NCBI GenBank assembly: GCA_009694195.1
Contig: SHVQ01000003.1
Location: 1 to 64,000, forward strand
DNA: 64,000 bases
Source: Rhodospirillales bacterium
GTDB taxonomy: Bacteria > Pseudomonadota > Alphaproteobacteria > Rhodospirillales > SHVQ01
Direction of reading: 5' to 3'
Of the stretch, positions 1-8,230 are shown piece after piece; positions within the stretch are counted from its first letter, which is position 1; the number at the start of each line of letters is the position of its first letter. The notes under the pieces were generated by a model that worked only from the letters and a program-made list of their open reading frames with translations, made no database searches and was not told the DNA's origin. A program made the position numbers and the translations under genes.

Positions 1-234
1 ATTCCGGGCATCAAGCTCGTCGCCGACCCGTTCGAGACCAATCTCGTGTTCTTCGACACCTCCGGCACCAAGATCAAGGCGCGCGACTTCCACCAGCGCC
101 TGCTTGCCAAGGGCGTGCGCATCGGGATCTCCAGCGAGTGGAAGATGCGGGCGGTCACCCACCTGGACGTGGACCGCAAGGGCGCCGAGACGGCGCTCGC
201 CGCCGTGCGCGCGGCCGCCAAGGGCGAACGGTAA
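1..234 (+). CDS. C-terminal part of a low-specificity threonine aldolase (5' end outside window)
   Basis: The reading frame is open from the first base and ends at a TAA at 232-234, so only the last 77 residues are present. The segment TNLVFFDTSG followed by the GVRI and RAVTHLDV motifs matches the small C-terminal domain of PLP-dependent threonine aldolases of the aminotransferase fold. These cleave L-threonine or L-allo-threonine to glycine and acetaldehyde. The PLP lysine would lie upstream, outside the window. A related beta-eliminating lyase is the main alternative. The gene ends two bases before the stop of the convergent DUF1989 gene, so the two genes meet tail to tail. Confidence 0.7.
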   Translation: MPGIKLVADPFETNLVFFDTSGTKIKARDFHQRLLAKGVRIGISSEWKMRAVTHLDVDRKGAETALAAVRAAAKGER

Positions 235-235
235 G

Positions 236-841
236 CTACCGCCCGACCTCGACCTGGATGTCGGTCGGATGGCCGCCGCAGGTGAGGTTCTGATCCTGCG
301 GGCAGGCCGACACGACGACGAGGGCATCCATTTCGGCCCGGAGCACGATGTTGTCGCCGGCCTTGGTCTCCGGGGACTTGATCGTGAAGGTGCCGTCCGG
401 GTTGATGAAGAAGTTGGTGAACAGGTTCCACGGCTGCGGCGTGAACGGGATCTCGATCCCGTGTTTGGCGAGCGCCGCGTGCAGGTTCTCGTGGCAGCTC
501 GCGTGGTAGCCCGTGACGCCGAGATCGCGGTAGCGGGCGGGATCGCAGGCCGCGTACTCCATGTCGTGCTGGCCGGGCGAGTTGTCCTCGACGACCGTCA
601 CGATCGCGCGGCGCCGGTTCGTGTAGGCGGCGTCGCCGACGCGCGGGAACAGCTTCTCGATCGACGGCTTCGTGTGCTCGGGCGACAGGAACTCGAGCCC
701 GCCATCCCTAGCGAACGCCCAGAAATCGACCGGCTGCGCGCCCTCCAAGTCGGTGATGCGGATGAGGTCGCCCTTCACGGCTTCGAACGCCCGGCCGGTG
801 CGCGCGGGCACGTGGTATTTTTGCGCGATTGATTTGAGCAT
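236..841 (-). CDS. DUF1989 / urea carboxylase-associated family protein
   Basis: This 201-residue protein fits the DUF1989 family, whose members are often encoded beside urea carboxylase or allophanate hydrolase genes and are annotated as urea amidolyase-associated proteins. Family landmarks are the QPVDFWAF segment near residue 36, the NRRRAIVTVVEDNSPGQHD region, the CHENLHAAL segment and the WNLFTNFFINPDG block. The C-terminal CPQDQNLTCGG contains the conserved cysteines thought to bind metal. No urea-degradation genes are visible here, so its substrate is unknown. It faces the threonine aldolase gene and lies just downstream of the glutathione peroxidase gene on the same strand. Confidence 0.75.
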   Translation of the reverse strand: MLKSIAQKYHVPARTGRAFEAVKGDLIRITDLEGAQPVDFWAFARDGGLEFLSPEHTKPSIEKLFPRVGDAAYTNRRRAIVTVVEDNSPGQHDMEYAACDPARYRDLGVTGYHASCHENLHAALAKHGIEIPFTPQPWNLFTNFFINPDGTFTIKSPETKAGDNIVLRAEMDALVVVSACPQDQNLTCGGHPTDIQVEVGR

Positions 842-853
842 GTCCCTCCCCCG

Positions 854-1489
854 TCAACGCGGCAACGCCGCTTCGATCGCCCCGATGAGCTCCGGCGCAT
901 CGGGCGGCATGCGCGTCGGAAAGAACCTGACCAGGCGGCCGTCGGGCGCGATCAGGTATTTGTGGAAGTTCCACTTGGGCACCGACTCGCCGCCCAGCTC
1001 CTTCGCCGCCCATGAATAGAAGGGATGCGCGTTCGCGCCGATCACTTTCTCCTTCGTCGTCATCGGGAAATCGATGCCGAAGGCCGTATCGCAGAACTGC
1101 TTGATCTCCTTCTCCGTGCCCGGCTCCTGGCCGCCGAAATCGTTGGACGGCACGCCCAGCACCACGAGCCCGCGCTCGCGGTAGCGCGCCCAAAGATTTT
1201 GCAGCCCGGCGTACTGGGGCGTGTAGCCGCACATGGAGGCCGTGTTGACGACGAGGACCGCCTTGCCCTTGAACCGCGCGAGGGAGAGCTCGCCGCCTTC
1301 GATGGCGGTGAAGCGGAAGTCATGGGCTGAGCCGGCGGCGCCGACATCGCGTAAAGGTGCGAGCAACACCCACGCCACCGCAAGCAGGATCACGAGAAGT
1401 CTCCTCACCCTCCCGCTTCCGCGGGTCCCTCCCTCTCCCCGCTCGCCGGGGAGAGGGTCGGGGTGAGGGGAAACGCGAGCCTTAGCCAT
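854..1489 (-). CDS. Glutathione peroxidase family protein with N-terminal signal sequence
   Basis: The core NTASMCGYTPQYAGLQ carries the peroxidatic cysteine, in a position where some homologues use selenocysteine. VPSNDFGGQEPG and the PKWNFHKYLI motif contribute the tryptophan and asparagine of the catalytic tetrad. A hydrophobic stretch (RRLLVILLAVAWVLLAP) suggests export. The start is uncertain. The ATG at 1489 has a GGAGG at good distance inside the preceding gene and overlaps that gene's stop, but it forces translation through a dispersed palindrome (1404-1470), giving a proline-rich, repeat-encoded leader. GTG at 1408 would give a cleaner signal peptide (VRRLLVILL). GTG at 1393 has a well-spaced AGGAG. 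The role is reduction of peroxides with thiols. Confidence 0.8.
   Translation of the reverse strand: MAKARVSPHPDPLPGERGEGGTRGSGRVRRLLVILLAVAWVLLAPLRDVGAAGSAHDFRFTAIEGGELSLARFKGKAVLVVNTASMCGYTPQYAGLQNLWARYRERGLVVLGVPSNDFGGQEPGTEKEIKQFCDTAFGIDFPMTTKEKVIGANAHPFYSWAAKELGGESVPKWNFHKYLIAPDGRLVRFFPTRMPPDAPELIGAIEAALPR
1404..1470. repeat. Dispersed palindrome, family A (copy 1)
   Basis: The element has the form CCTCACCCTCCCGC ... GGGTCCCTCCCTCTCCCC ... GGGGAGAGGGTCGGGGTGAGG, so the two ends are inverted repeats that enclose a second small palindrome. Four further copies lie at 14261, 21121, 32390 and 40888. This copy lies at the 5' end of the glutathione peroxidase gene and would be translated as part of its leader if the ATG at 1489 is used. 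Such elements are common in proteobacterial genomes; their function is not established. Confidence 0.85.
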
Positions 1490-2228
1490 AGCGCTCCTCC
1501 TTCCAGGGATCGCCGGTGTTGTGATAGCCGCGCACCTCCCAATAGCCGGGCGCGTCCTTCTCGAGGAAGACCACGTGGCGCACCCACTTGGCGCTCTTCC
1601 AGAAATAGAGCTTGGGGATGACGACGCGGACCGGGCCGCCGTGCTCGCGCGCCAACGGCGCGCCGTTCCACGTGTGGGCGAGCAGCGCGTCGTCGGCATC
1701 GAAGGACGCGAGGGGAACGTTCGTCGTGTAGGCGTCGTGGCTGTGGAAGACGAGGAAGCGCGCGTTCGCCTTCGGCCGCACGAGGGAGAGGACGTGCTTC
1801 GCGGAGACTCCTTTCCAGCGGCTGTCGTAGAGGGACCACTGGGTCACGCAATGGATGTCCGTCGTGATCTCCGTCTGCGGCTGGGCCATGAACGCATCCC
1901 AGTCCCAGCGGACGGGGTTCTCGACCAGGCCGGCGACGGTGAACGCCCACTGCTCCTTCGGCACGTTCGGCTTGAGGCCCAAGTCGAGCACCGGCCAATC
2001 CCTGGTGATTTCCTGGCCCGGCGGCAGGCGGCGCTCCTGGGGCGCACTCGGGGCCTCGCCGGTGAGGAGACGGCCGTCCTTCGCCCACTGCTGCTTGGTG
2101 CGGATCAGCTTCTCTTTGAGCTTGCCCTCGACAGGGGCGGGCGCGGTCTCCTTGTGGGCGCCGAGCACGCTGCCCTCCTCACCTTTGAAGAGCCTGTCGA
2201 AGCGGTCGTTCTTGTCGTTGCCCGTCAT
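1482..2228 (-). CDS. Sulfite oxidase-like molybdopterin oxidoreductase
   Basis: This 248-residue protein has the oxidoreductase molybdopterin-binding fold of the sulfite oxidase/MsrP superfamily. HCVTQWS (near residue 125) supplies the cysteine expected to ligate molybdenum, and the WKGVSAKHVL and HGGPVRVVIPKLYFWKSAKW blocks are typical of the stand-alone sulfite oxidase-like proteins. There is no twin-arginine or Sec signal, so it appears cytoplasmic, unlike MsrP. No haem partner is encoded nearby. The substrate is unknown. Cofactor supply would depend on moaC and moeA, both present in this window. Its stop overlaps the ATG of the glutathione peroxidase gene (TATGGCTAA). Confidence 0.8.
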   Translation of the reverse strand: MTGNDKNDRFDRLFKGEEGSVLGAHKETAPAPVEGKLKEKLIRTKQQWAKDGRLLTGEAPSAPQERRLPPGQEITRDWPVLDLGLKPNVPKEQWAFTVAGLVENPVRWDWDAFMAQPQTEITTDIHCVTQWSLYDSRWKGVSAKHVLSLVRPKANARFLVFHSHDAYTTNVPLASFDADDALLAHTWNGAPLAREHGGPVRVVIPKLYFWKSAKWVRHVVFLEKDAPGYWEVRGYHNTGDPWKEERYG

Positions 2229-2246
2229 GTGTCACGCTCACCTTGC

Positions 2247-2348
2247 GTCACCCCGGCCCTTCTTGAGCCGGGGTCCAGACTGGGTTCCCGCTTTGCCTAC
2301 TCCGCCGAAGCAGCCGCTTCGGCTGCGAAGGCTGGACGCGGGAACGAC
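2247..2348. repeat. Composite repeat: family C palindrome followed by 67-bp family B element
   Basis: Bases 2247-2277 form a GTCACCCCGG ... CCGGGGTCCAG hairpin (family C variant). Bases 2282-2348 are a 67-bp element running from GGGTTCCCGC to GCGGGAACGAC with an inner palindrome GCAGCCGCTTCGGCTGC. The same 67-bp element recurs, apparently identical, at 11540-11606 and, inverted, at 6570-6636. It fills most of the space between the sulfite oxidase-like gene and smpB. Confidence 0.85.
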
Positions 2349-2359
2349 GAAGAAAGAGT

Positions 2360-2830
2360 TCACCCCTTGCTCCGCATGAGGCGCTGTTTTTCGCGGTTCC
2401 AGTCGCGTTCCGCGATCGTTCGGCGCTTGTCGTGTTGAGTCTTGCCGCGCGCGAGCGCCAGCTCCACCTTCGCTATTCCCCGTTTGTTGAAATAGATCGA
2501 GAGCGGGACGATCGTCATCCCCTCGCGATCGGCCAAGCCCAGGAATTTGTTCATCTGGCGCTTGTGCAGGAGAAGCTTCCGGGCCTGCTTCGGCTCGTGG
2601 TTGAAGCGCGACGCACCCGGGTACTCGGGAATGTGGGCGTTGAAGAGAAAAAGCTCGCCCTTCCGCTCGGCCGCGTAGGCGTCGACCAGGCTCGCGCGCC
2701 CCATGCGCAGCGACTTGACCTCGCTCCCCTGCAGCATGACGCCCGCCTCGACCGTGTCCTCGATGAAATAGTCGTGGCGCGCCTTGCGGTTCTGGGCGAC
2801 GAGCCGGAAGCGCTCCTTCTCGGCGTTCAT
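2360..2830 (-). CDS. smpB: SsrA-binding protein SmpB
   Basis: At 156 residues the protein has the normal SmpB length. Landmarks are [17 protein letters not shown] near the N terminus, the [19 protein letters not shown] block, and the basic C-terminal tail with [19 protein letters not shown], which folds in the ribosomal mRNA channel during trans-translation. SmpB carries tmRNA to stalled ribosomes, which tags the incomplete peptide and recycles the ribosome. The gene follows dapA on the same strand with a short gap, a common alphaproteobacterial arrangement. No tmRNA gene was recognised in the window. Confidence 0.96.
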   Translation of the reverse strand: MNAEKERFRLVAQNRKARHDYFIEDTVEAGVMLQGSEVKSLRMGRASLVDAYAAERKGELFLFNAHIPEYPGASRFNHEPKQARKLLLHKRQMNKFLGLADREGMTIVPLSIYFNKRGIAKVELALARGKTQHDKRRTIAERDWNREKQRLMRSKG

Positions 2831-2858
2831 CGTCTGCCCGATGCGTCGCGGATTGGGC

Positions 2859-3734
2859 TCAGTTGAGCAGCCCGGCCCCCACGAGCGCGGTCCGCACCTT
2901 CTGCTTGCTCGCGGCGGCGATCTCGCAGAGGGGAAGCCGGAGCTCGTCCGAGCACTTGCCGAGCAGGCTGGCGGCGTACTTCACCGGGCCCGGGCTCGTC
3001 TCGCAGAACATCGCCATGTGGACCGGGAAAAGGCGGTCCTGGAGCGCGATCGCCTTTTTCGCGTCGCCCGCGTCCCAGGCGTCGTGCATCTGGCGGCACA
3101 TGCGCGGCGCCACGTTGGCGGTGACCGAGATGCAGCCGTGGCCGCCTCCCGCCCGGAAGGCGAGCGCGGTCCCGTCCTCGCCCGAGAGCATCGAGAATTC
3201 CTTCTTGATGTGAAGGCGGGTCGAGAACGGGCGCGTCAAATCGTTGGTCGCGTCCTTGACGCCGACGATATTGGGGAGCTGGGCCAAGCGCGCCATGGTC
3301 TCGACCGACATGTCGACGATCGAGCGGCCGGGGATGTTGTAGATGATGATCGGGATATCGGCCGCCTCGTGGAGCGCCTTGTAGTGGCGATAGAGCCCCT
3401 CTTGCGTCGGCTTGTTGTAGTAGGGCGTGACCACGAGCACCGCGTCGGCGCCGGCCTTTTTCGCGTGCTTGGTGAGGCTGATGGCCTCGTCCGTTGAATT
3501 CGACCCGGTCCCGGCGATCACCGGCACGCGGCCCTTGGCGACCTCGACGCACATTTCCGTCACCCGCTCGTGTTCGGGGTGGCTGAGCGTCGGCGATTCG
3601 CCCGTGGTGCCGCAGGGGACGAGCCCGTTGGTGCCCTCGGCGATGTGCCATTCGACCAGGGCTTTGAACGCGGCCTCGTCCACCTTGTCGTTCTTGAACG
3701 GGGTGATGATGGCGACGTAGGAACCCTTGAACAT
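2859..3734 (-). CDS. dapA: 4-hydroxy-tetrahydrodipicolinate synthase
   Basis: This 291-residue class I aldolase condenses pyruvate with aspartate semialdehyde in lysine and diaminopimelate synthesis. Visible active-site elements are [10 protein letters not shown] (threonines near 44-45), the tyrosine of TPYYNKP (near 133), GSNSTDEAI, and the Schiff-base lysine in VGVKDATND (near 161). The start [13 protein letters not shown] is normal for the family. It is transcribed toward smpB with a 28-base gap, so the two are probably co-transcribed. Confidence 0.95.
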   Translation of the reverse strand: MFKGSYVAIITPFKNDKVDEAAFKALVEWHIAEGTNGLVPCGTTGESPTLSHPEHERVTEMCVEVAKGRVPVIAGTGSNSTDEAISLTKHAKKAGADAVLVVTPYYNKPTQEGLYRHYKALHEAADIPIIIYNIPGRSIVDMSVETMARLAQLPNIVGVKDATNDLTRPFSTRLHIKKEFSMLSGEDGTALAFRAGGGHGCISVTANVAPRMCRQMHDAWDAGDAKKAIALQDRLFPVHMAMFCETSPGPVKYAASLLGKCSDELRLPLCEIAAASKQKVRTALVGAGLLN

Positions 3735-3896
3735 GGCTCTCTCCCTCGGGTCTAAACGTGTCGTATTTCCGCGACCTTACCCCCAAAAAGCCCGATGCGG
3801 CAAGCGGAGGGGGTGTCGACGCGGCGCGGGTATGTTTTCCCGTGTGAAGTGTGGTAGGAAAAAACGCACGCCACGTTCCGGGGAGAACAGGAACCC

Positions 3897-4331
3897 GTGA
3901 AGACGCCGAGATCGGGCACAAGGCTGGCTGCGGTAGCCGCCGTCGTTGTTTCGGCTGCCGCGTGTGCCGTTGACGTGCCCCCCACCGTCCCCCCGCTGGA
4001 TGCCGACACGCCGCATTCGATCGTTCTCGCGAATGGCGAGCGTGTGTGCAATCTCGCCGGGGAATGGGACGCAAACGTCGATGGCCACGCTGATATTTTC
4101 CAGATCACGCAAGATCAGCGCGAGTTTACCGGCAGGTCTTTGAAAGGCACTATTTACTTCGGTCGAGGATCGAAGGTGATCGAGGGAAAATTGGCGGGTG
4201 CAGGCCTATACGGGGTGATCGCGATGACTATTCATGGCTGGCTGCAGATACCTATTCCGAAACTAACTGACAAGTGTACCCGATTGGATCTGCGTCGTAG
4301 CACCCACTCGATCGTGCTTACAAGAAGGTAA
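3897..4331 (+). CDS. Small hypothetical lipoprotein
   Basis: The GTG start gives a 144-residue protein with an N-terminal signal sequence and a lipobox-like VSAAAC (cysteine near residue 23), so it is probably lipid-anchored after export. The remainder (NLAGEWDANVDGHADIF, RSLKGTIYFG) resembles a small beta-rich domain, but I recognise no family. It is divergent from dapA. The codon choice looks less GC-biased toward the 3' end than in its neighbours, which may indicate a lineage-specific gene. No function can be assigned. Confidence 0.6.
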   Translation: MKTPRSGTRLAAVAAVVVSAAACAVDVPPTVPPLDADTPHSIVLANGERVCNLAGEWDANVDGHADIFQITQDQREFTGRSLKGTIYFGRGSKVIEGKLAGAGLYGVIAMTIHGWLQIPIPKLTDKCTRLDLRRSTHSIVLTRR

Positions 4332-4570
4332 ACGAGTGATCCCGGTAGGCCGCCCCGCGCAATGCCGGTGCAGCTGTTCGCGCTCAGCAGAGACGCGGGC
4401 AGGTTCAATTATTGGGAGTCACCAAATTCCCCGAAAGATTGCCCCTTTTGCCACCCGACACAAAATCTAACGGCGCCTAACCCCAATCGGGCGCTTGTGG
4501 TCGCCGCATCGCCCCGTTAAGATTTCGAATCGGAAGAAGAATTTGCGCCCCTGGGGGGTCTGAAAGCAGC
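4332..4570. other. Intergenic region upstream of the lytic transglycosylase
   Basis: This 239-base stretch is locally AT-richer than its surroundings. No open reading frame with coding character, repeat or RNA gene was recognised. It presumably holds the promoter of the transglycosylase gene, but I could not pick convincing -35 and -10 boxes. Confidence 0.5.
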
Positions 4571-6562
4571 ATGCTTTTCACGCGCGGCGGCAGAAGCTGT
4601 CTAATTCCGGCGGTCATCGCCGGGGCTGTCCTTTTCATCGCGACCGGCGCCCGCGCGAGCGAGCTTTCGCCCGATGAAGCCCGCGTCATGGGCGCGCTGG
4701 TCAAGGCCGTCGAGGCCGACCAGTGGAAGAAGTCGCGCGAGCTCGCGGGCCAGCTTCGCGATCCGGTCGCGGTCAAGCTCGCCCAGTGGCTGCACATCGT
4801 GGAAGCGAGCCCGGACGTGGGCTTCGGCGAGATCAACCGCTTCATCGCCGAGAACCCGACGTGGCCGAACCGCAGCTCGCTGCAGCTCCGGGCCGAAGAA
4901 TCCATGCCCGAGGGCCTGCCCTCCGACGCCGTGCTCGCCTTCTTCAAGGAGCGGGAGCCGAAGGGGCCGGCCGGCAAGGTCAAGCTCGGCCAAGCGCTGA
5001 TCCAGGCCGGCCGGGCGCCGGAAGGCATGTCGGTCATCCGCAACGCCTGGATCGAGGCCAACTTCGCCAACCAGCAGGAAATCGATTTCTACAAGCGCCA
5101 CAAGCAGACCCTGCGGACGGAGGACCACCAGCGCCGGCTCGACCGCCTGCTGTGGGAGGGCAAGCACGACGCCGCCCGGCGCATGCTGATGCGCGTTCCG
5201 CCCGACTGGCGCGCGCTCGCGGAAGCCCGGGTCGCGCTCCGGGCGATGCGCGGCGGCGCCGACCGCGCCGTCTCCCGGGTGCCGGCGAGCTTGCAGAACG
5301 ACCCCGGCCTTCAGTTCGAGCGCGCCCGCTGGCGCCGGGTCAAAGGCAAGGACGCGGACGCGCGCCAGCTTCTCTCGTCGCTGCCGCCGCCCACCCAGCA
5401 TGCCGCGAAGTGGTGGAACGAGCGGGCGATCGTCGCCCGCCGGGCGCTGCAGAAGGGCTACATCTCGGACGCCTATTTCATCGCCAAATCGCACGGAATG
5501 CAGGACGGCGCCGACTTCGCCGAGGCCGAGTGGCTCGCCGGCTGGATCGCGCTCCGCTTCCTCAACGAGCCCAAGTGGGCCGAGGGGCACTTCCAGGCCA
5601 TGATGCGGGGCGTTGCCCACCCCATCGGCCAGGCGCGCGCCGCCTATTGGGGGGGACGCACCGCGGAAGTTTTGAACGACAAGGCCAAGGCCGACGAGCT
5701 GTACCGCCAGGCCGCCCGCTTCCCGACCGTCTATTACGGCCAGCTCGCCGCCAACCGGCTGAAGCCGGGCGCCAGGCTCAACGTCGCGCCCGAACCGGAA
5801 GCCTCGAACGAGGACCTCAAAGCCTTCGCCAAGCACGAGCTCGTGCGGGCCGTCCGCATTCTCGCTCAGGCCGACGAAAGCGATCGCATCCGGCCGTTCA
5901 TCATGGCGCTGCTCGAGGATCGGCCGTCGCACGGATGGCGGGCGCTCACGGCGCGCCTCGCCCGCAGCTCCGGCCGCCTCGATCTCGCGATCGGCGTGGC
6001 GAAGAAGTCGGCGCAAGCGGGCGCCGAGCTCATCGAATCGGGCTACCCGGAGCTCGATCCGCCGGCGCTGCCGAAGCGCGACGGGATCGCGACCGTCGAA
6101 GTGCCGCTCGTGCTCGCGGTCGTCCGCCAGGAAAGCGCCTTCCACGTGAAAGCGGTGAGCAGCGCGGGCGCGCTCGGCTTGATGCAGCTCCTGCCGAGCA
6201 CCGCGAAAGGAGTGGCCAAGGCCCTGGACGAGCCGTTCGCGCAAGCCCGCCTCACCGCCGATCCGCAATACAATTTGAAGCTCGGCCAGGCGTACCTGCG
6301 CGACATGGTGCGCGATTTCAGCGGCTCCTACGTGCTCGCCCTCGCCGCCTATAACGCGGGCCCGGCGCGGGCGCGCGAGTGGATCAAGCTCAACGGCGAT
6401 CCGCGCGCGAAGGACATCGACGCGATCGACTGGATCGAGGCGATCCCCTTCGAGGAGACCCGCGGCTACGTGCAGCGCGTGCTCGAATCGCTGCAAATTT
6501 ATCGTCTGCGGCGCGCGCGCTCCGAGCTTATCGCCACGCTGGAGAGCGATCTCCGGCGCTGA
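4571..6562 (+). CDS. Soluble lytic murein transglycosylase (SLT family)
   Basis: This 663-residue protein begins with a signal sequence (LIPAVIAGAVLFIATGARA). A long alpha-helical region follows, as in the Slt70 superhelix, then a C-terminal SLT lysozyme-like domain. The catalytic glutamate lies in VVRQESAFH (about residue 520), followed by GALGLMQLLPSTA and, near 595, AAYNAGPARA, the classic SLT motifs. It cleaves peptidoglycan glycan strands in the periplasm with formation of 1,6-anhydromuropeptides. It stands alone on the plus strand. Confidence 0.92.
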   Translation: MLFTRGGRSCLIPAVIAGAVLFIATGARASELSPDEARVMGALVKAVEADQWKKSRELAGQLRDPVAVKLAQWLHIVEASPDVGFGEINRFIAENPTWPNRSSLQLRAEESMPEGLPSDAVLAFFKEREPKGPAGKVKLGQALIQAGRAPEGMSVIRNAWIEANFANQQEIDFYKRHKQTLRTEDHQRRLDRLLWEGKHDAARRMLMRVPPDWRALAEARVALRAMRGGADRAVSRVPASLQNDPGLQFERARWRRVKGKDADARQLLSSLPPPTQHAAKWWNERAIVARRALQKGYISDAYFIAKSHGMQDGADFAEAEWLAGWIALRFLNEPKWAEGHFQAMMRGVAHPIGQARAAYWGGRTAEVLNDKAKADELYRQAARFPTVYYGQLAANRLKPGARLNVAPEPEASNEDLKAFAKHELVRAVRILAQADESDRIRPFIMALLEDRPSHGWRALTARLARSSGRLDLAIGVAKKSAQAGAELIESGYPELDPPALPKRDGIATVEVPLVLAVVRQESAFHVKAVSSAGALGLMQLLPSTAKGVAKALDEPFAQARLTADPQYNLKLGQAYLRDMVRDFSGSYVLALAAYNAGPARAREWIKLNGDPRAKDIDAIDWIEAIPFEETRGYVQRVLESLQIYRLRRARSELIATLESDLRR

Positions 6563-6569
6563 ACACCTT

Positions 6570-6690
6570 GTCGTTCCCGCGTCCAGCCTTCGCAGCCGAA
6601 GCGGCTGCTTCGGCGGAGTAGGCAAAGCGGGAACCCAGTCTATTCAGGAGTCCTAAGGTTGCGCTGGACCCCCGCTTTCGCGGGGGTGAC
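6570..6690. repeat. Composite repeat: inverted 67-bp family B element plus family C palindrome
   Basis: Bases 6570-6636 are the 67-bp element in inverse orientation relative to the copies at 2282 and 11540. Bases 6664-6690 are a family C hairpin with arms ACCCCCGC and GCGGGGGT. It fills the gap between the transglycosylase and the hydrolase. The pairing B next to C is the same as at 2247 and 11485 but reversed as a block, so the composite behaves as one unit. Confidence 0.85.
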
Positions 6691-6707
6691 AAAAAGGCCT
6701 GAAGCCC

Positions 6708-7622
6708 ATGGCCGATTCGGACGCCCCGCCGTTCGCCGAGCGCCATTACACGTCGCAGGACGGGCTTCGGCTTTATTTCCGCGACTACGGAGACGCGCGC
6801 GCCCGCGCCGTGCCCGTTCTCTGCCTCTGCGGCATCACGCGCAATTCAAAGGATTTCCACCGGCTCGCTTCGACGCTCGCTTCCGAGCGCCGCGTGATCT
6901 GCCCGGATTACCGGGGGCGCGGCCGGTCGGCGTACGATCCGGACTGGCGCAACTATCATCCGCGCACGTATCTCGATGACGTCCGCCACCTGCTCGTCTC
7001 CCTCAACGTGCACGGCGTGGCGGTGATCGGCGTGTCCTTGGGCGGCGTCCTCGCCATGGCGATGGGCGCCGCGATGCCGACGGTGCTGAAGGGCGCCCTT
7101 CTCGACGATATCGGACCGGCCGTTCCCGCGGCCGCGCTGGCTCCCATCATCGCCCACATGCGGGATGCGAAGCCGCTGCCGTCGCTCGCGGCCGCCGCCG
7201 ATCGTCTCAGGACGATGTTTCCCCATCTGCCGGCGAAGACGGATGCGGACTGGCTCGGGATCGCGGCCGCCACCTACCGCGAGGAGGCGGACGGGACCTT
7301 TCGCTGCGACTGGGACCCGGCGATCGTGAGGCCCCTCCTTCAACGTCTGCCGCGGGCGACCCTTTGGCCGCTCTTCCGTTCGTTGAGGCGGATTCCCGTG
7401 CTCGCCGTGCGGGGCGCGCTTTCGGAGATTCTCACGGAGGAGACGTTCCGGCGCATGGCCGACGAGATGCCCGGGCTCATGCGCGTCACCGTGCCGGGCG
7501 TCGGCCACGTGCCGTCGTTGAACGAGCCCGAATCGACGGACGCGATCCGGCGCTGGCTCCGCGCGGTGGACGAAACGGCAAAGAACGTCACCCCTGCGAA
7601 CGCAGGGGTCCAGACGAGTTGA
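6708..7622 (+). CDS. Alpha/beta hydrolase
   Basis: This 304-residue alpha/beta-hydrolase-fold protein has a nucleophile elbow GVSLGG with serine near residue 109, an oxyanion region CGITRNSKDFH, and CPDYRGRGRS typical of the dehalogenase/haloperoxidase-like branch. The histidine is in PGVGHVPSLNEPE near the C terminus. The substrate cannot be inferred. The last residues (NVTPANAGVQTS) are encoded by a family C palindrome at 7587-7613, so the natural C terminus was probably replaced or extended by insertion of the repeat. Confidence 0.85.
   Translation: MADSDAPPFAERHYTSQDGLRLYFRDYGDARARAVPVLCLCGITRNSKDFHRLASTLASERRVICPDYRGRGRSAYDPDWRNYHPRTYLDDVRHLLVSLNVHGVAVIGVSLGGVLAMAMGAAMPTVLKGALLDDIGPAVPAAALAPIIAHMRDAKPLPSLAAAADRLRTMFPHLPAKTDADWLGIAAATYREEADGTFRCDWDPAIVRPLLQRLPRATLWPLFRSLRRIPVLAVRGALSEILTEETFRRMADEMPGLMRVTVPGVGHVPSLNEPESTDAIRRWLRAVDETAKNVTPANAGVQTS
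7587..7613. repeat. Family C palindrome inside the 3' end of a gene
   Basis: A GTCACCCCTGCG ... CGCAGGGGTCCAG hairpin lies within the last codons of the alpha/beta hydrolase gene. Other copies lie at 2247, 6664, 11485, 15969 and 35110. Confidence 0.8.
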
Positions 7623-7629
7623 AAGCTGG

Positions 7630-7710
7630 GTCCCCGCGCCTCATCCTGAGCCGCACGCCTCTCCTTCGACTGGCTCAGGATGAGGCGCACGAGTCGAAGG
7701 ACGCGGGGAC
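7630..7710. repeat. Large two-level inverted repeat between convergent genes
   Basis: The outer arms are GTCCCCGCG (7630-7638) and CGCGGGGAC (7702-7710). The inner arms are CCTCATCCTGAGCC (7639-7652) and GGCTCAGGATGAGG (7672-7685). It lies between the convergent hydrolase and bactofilin genes and could work as a bidirectional transcription barrier. It has no U-tract, so I do not call it an intrinsic terminator. Similar CTCAGGATGAGG palindromes are frequent in alphaproteobacterial genomes. Confidence 0.7.
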
Positions 7711-7714
7711 GACG

Positions 7715-8230
7715 CTACGCGACGGTGATCTTCTTGTCGTCGTCGCGCTTGAAGAGCGCCTGCGGGGCCTTGCCGACCGGCGCGAGCGACAGGGTGCCCT
7801 TCGCGCCGGCCGCATCCATATCCTTGCCCGCGACCTGTTCCTTGGCGGCCGAATCGAGGCGGCGGCAATGACCTTCGAGGAACGCGCCGGCTTCGATCGA
7901 CAGATCCTCGTGGAGCACGTCGCCCATCATCTTCGCCGACTTCGCGAGATGGACCGAGCGTGCCTTGATCTGGCCGGTGACGCGTCCGTGGACCGTGATC
8001 GTGTCGGCGACGATCTCGCCCTTGATATCCGCGCTCTCGCCAACGAGGAGAACCTTGGCGCGGATGTCGCCGACAACCCCGCCATCGACGTGGATTTCGC
8101 CGTCGCTGGTGAGATCGCCCGTGATCCGGAGGTCCTTGCTGAAAATCGAGGGGGCCACCGGTTTTGCCAACGCAGACAAGCTATTCGCGCCCATAGTTTT
8201 GCTATTCCTGGTGCTGCTCCTGGAAAACAT
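7715..8230 (-). CDS. Bactofilin family cytoskeletal protein
   Basis: This 171-residue protein has a central bactofilin (DUF583) domain from about residue 35 to 130, a right-handed beta helix recognisable by repeating hydrophobic turns such as LRITGDLTSDGEIHVDGGVVGDI and VHGRVTGQIKARSVHL. Bactofilins polymerise without nucleotide, usually at the inner membrane, and position envelope enzymes. The ATG at 8230 overlaps the upstream M23 peptidase gene by 29 bases; the ATG at 8194 avoids the overlap and is an alternative start. The bactofilin/M23 peptidase pairing is conserved in bacteria and suggests joint control of local peptidoglycan remodelling. Confidence 0.9.
   Translation of the reverse strand: MFSRSSTRNSKTMGANSLSALAKPVAPSIFSKDLRITGDLTSDGEIHVDGGVVGDIRAKVLLVGESADIKGEIVADTITVHGRVTGQIKARSVHLAKSAKMMGDVLHEDLSIEAGAFLEGHCRRLDSAAKEQVAGKDMDAAGAKGTLSLAPVGKAPQALFKRDDDKKITVA

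Noticed and set aside
2229..2359. tmRNA (ssrA) next to smpB
   Set aside because: The interval is filled with dispersed palindromes. No tRNA-like ends or tag-peptide frame was seen.
4601..6625. A long minus-strand frame opposite the lytic transglycosylase
   Set aside because: The plus strand has SLT catalytic motifs and a signal peptide; the opposite frame has no recognisable domain.
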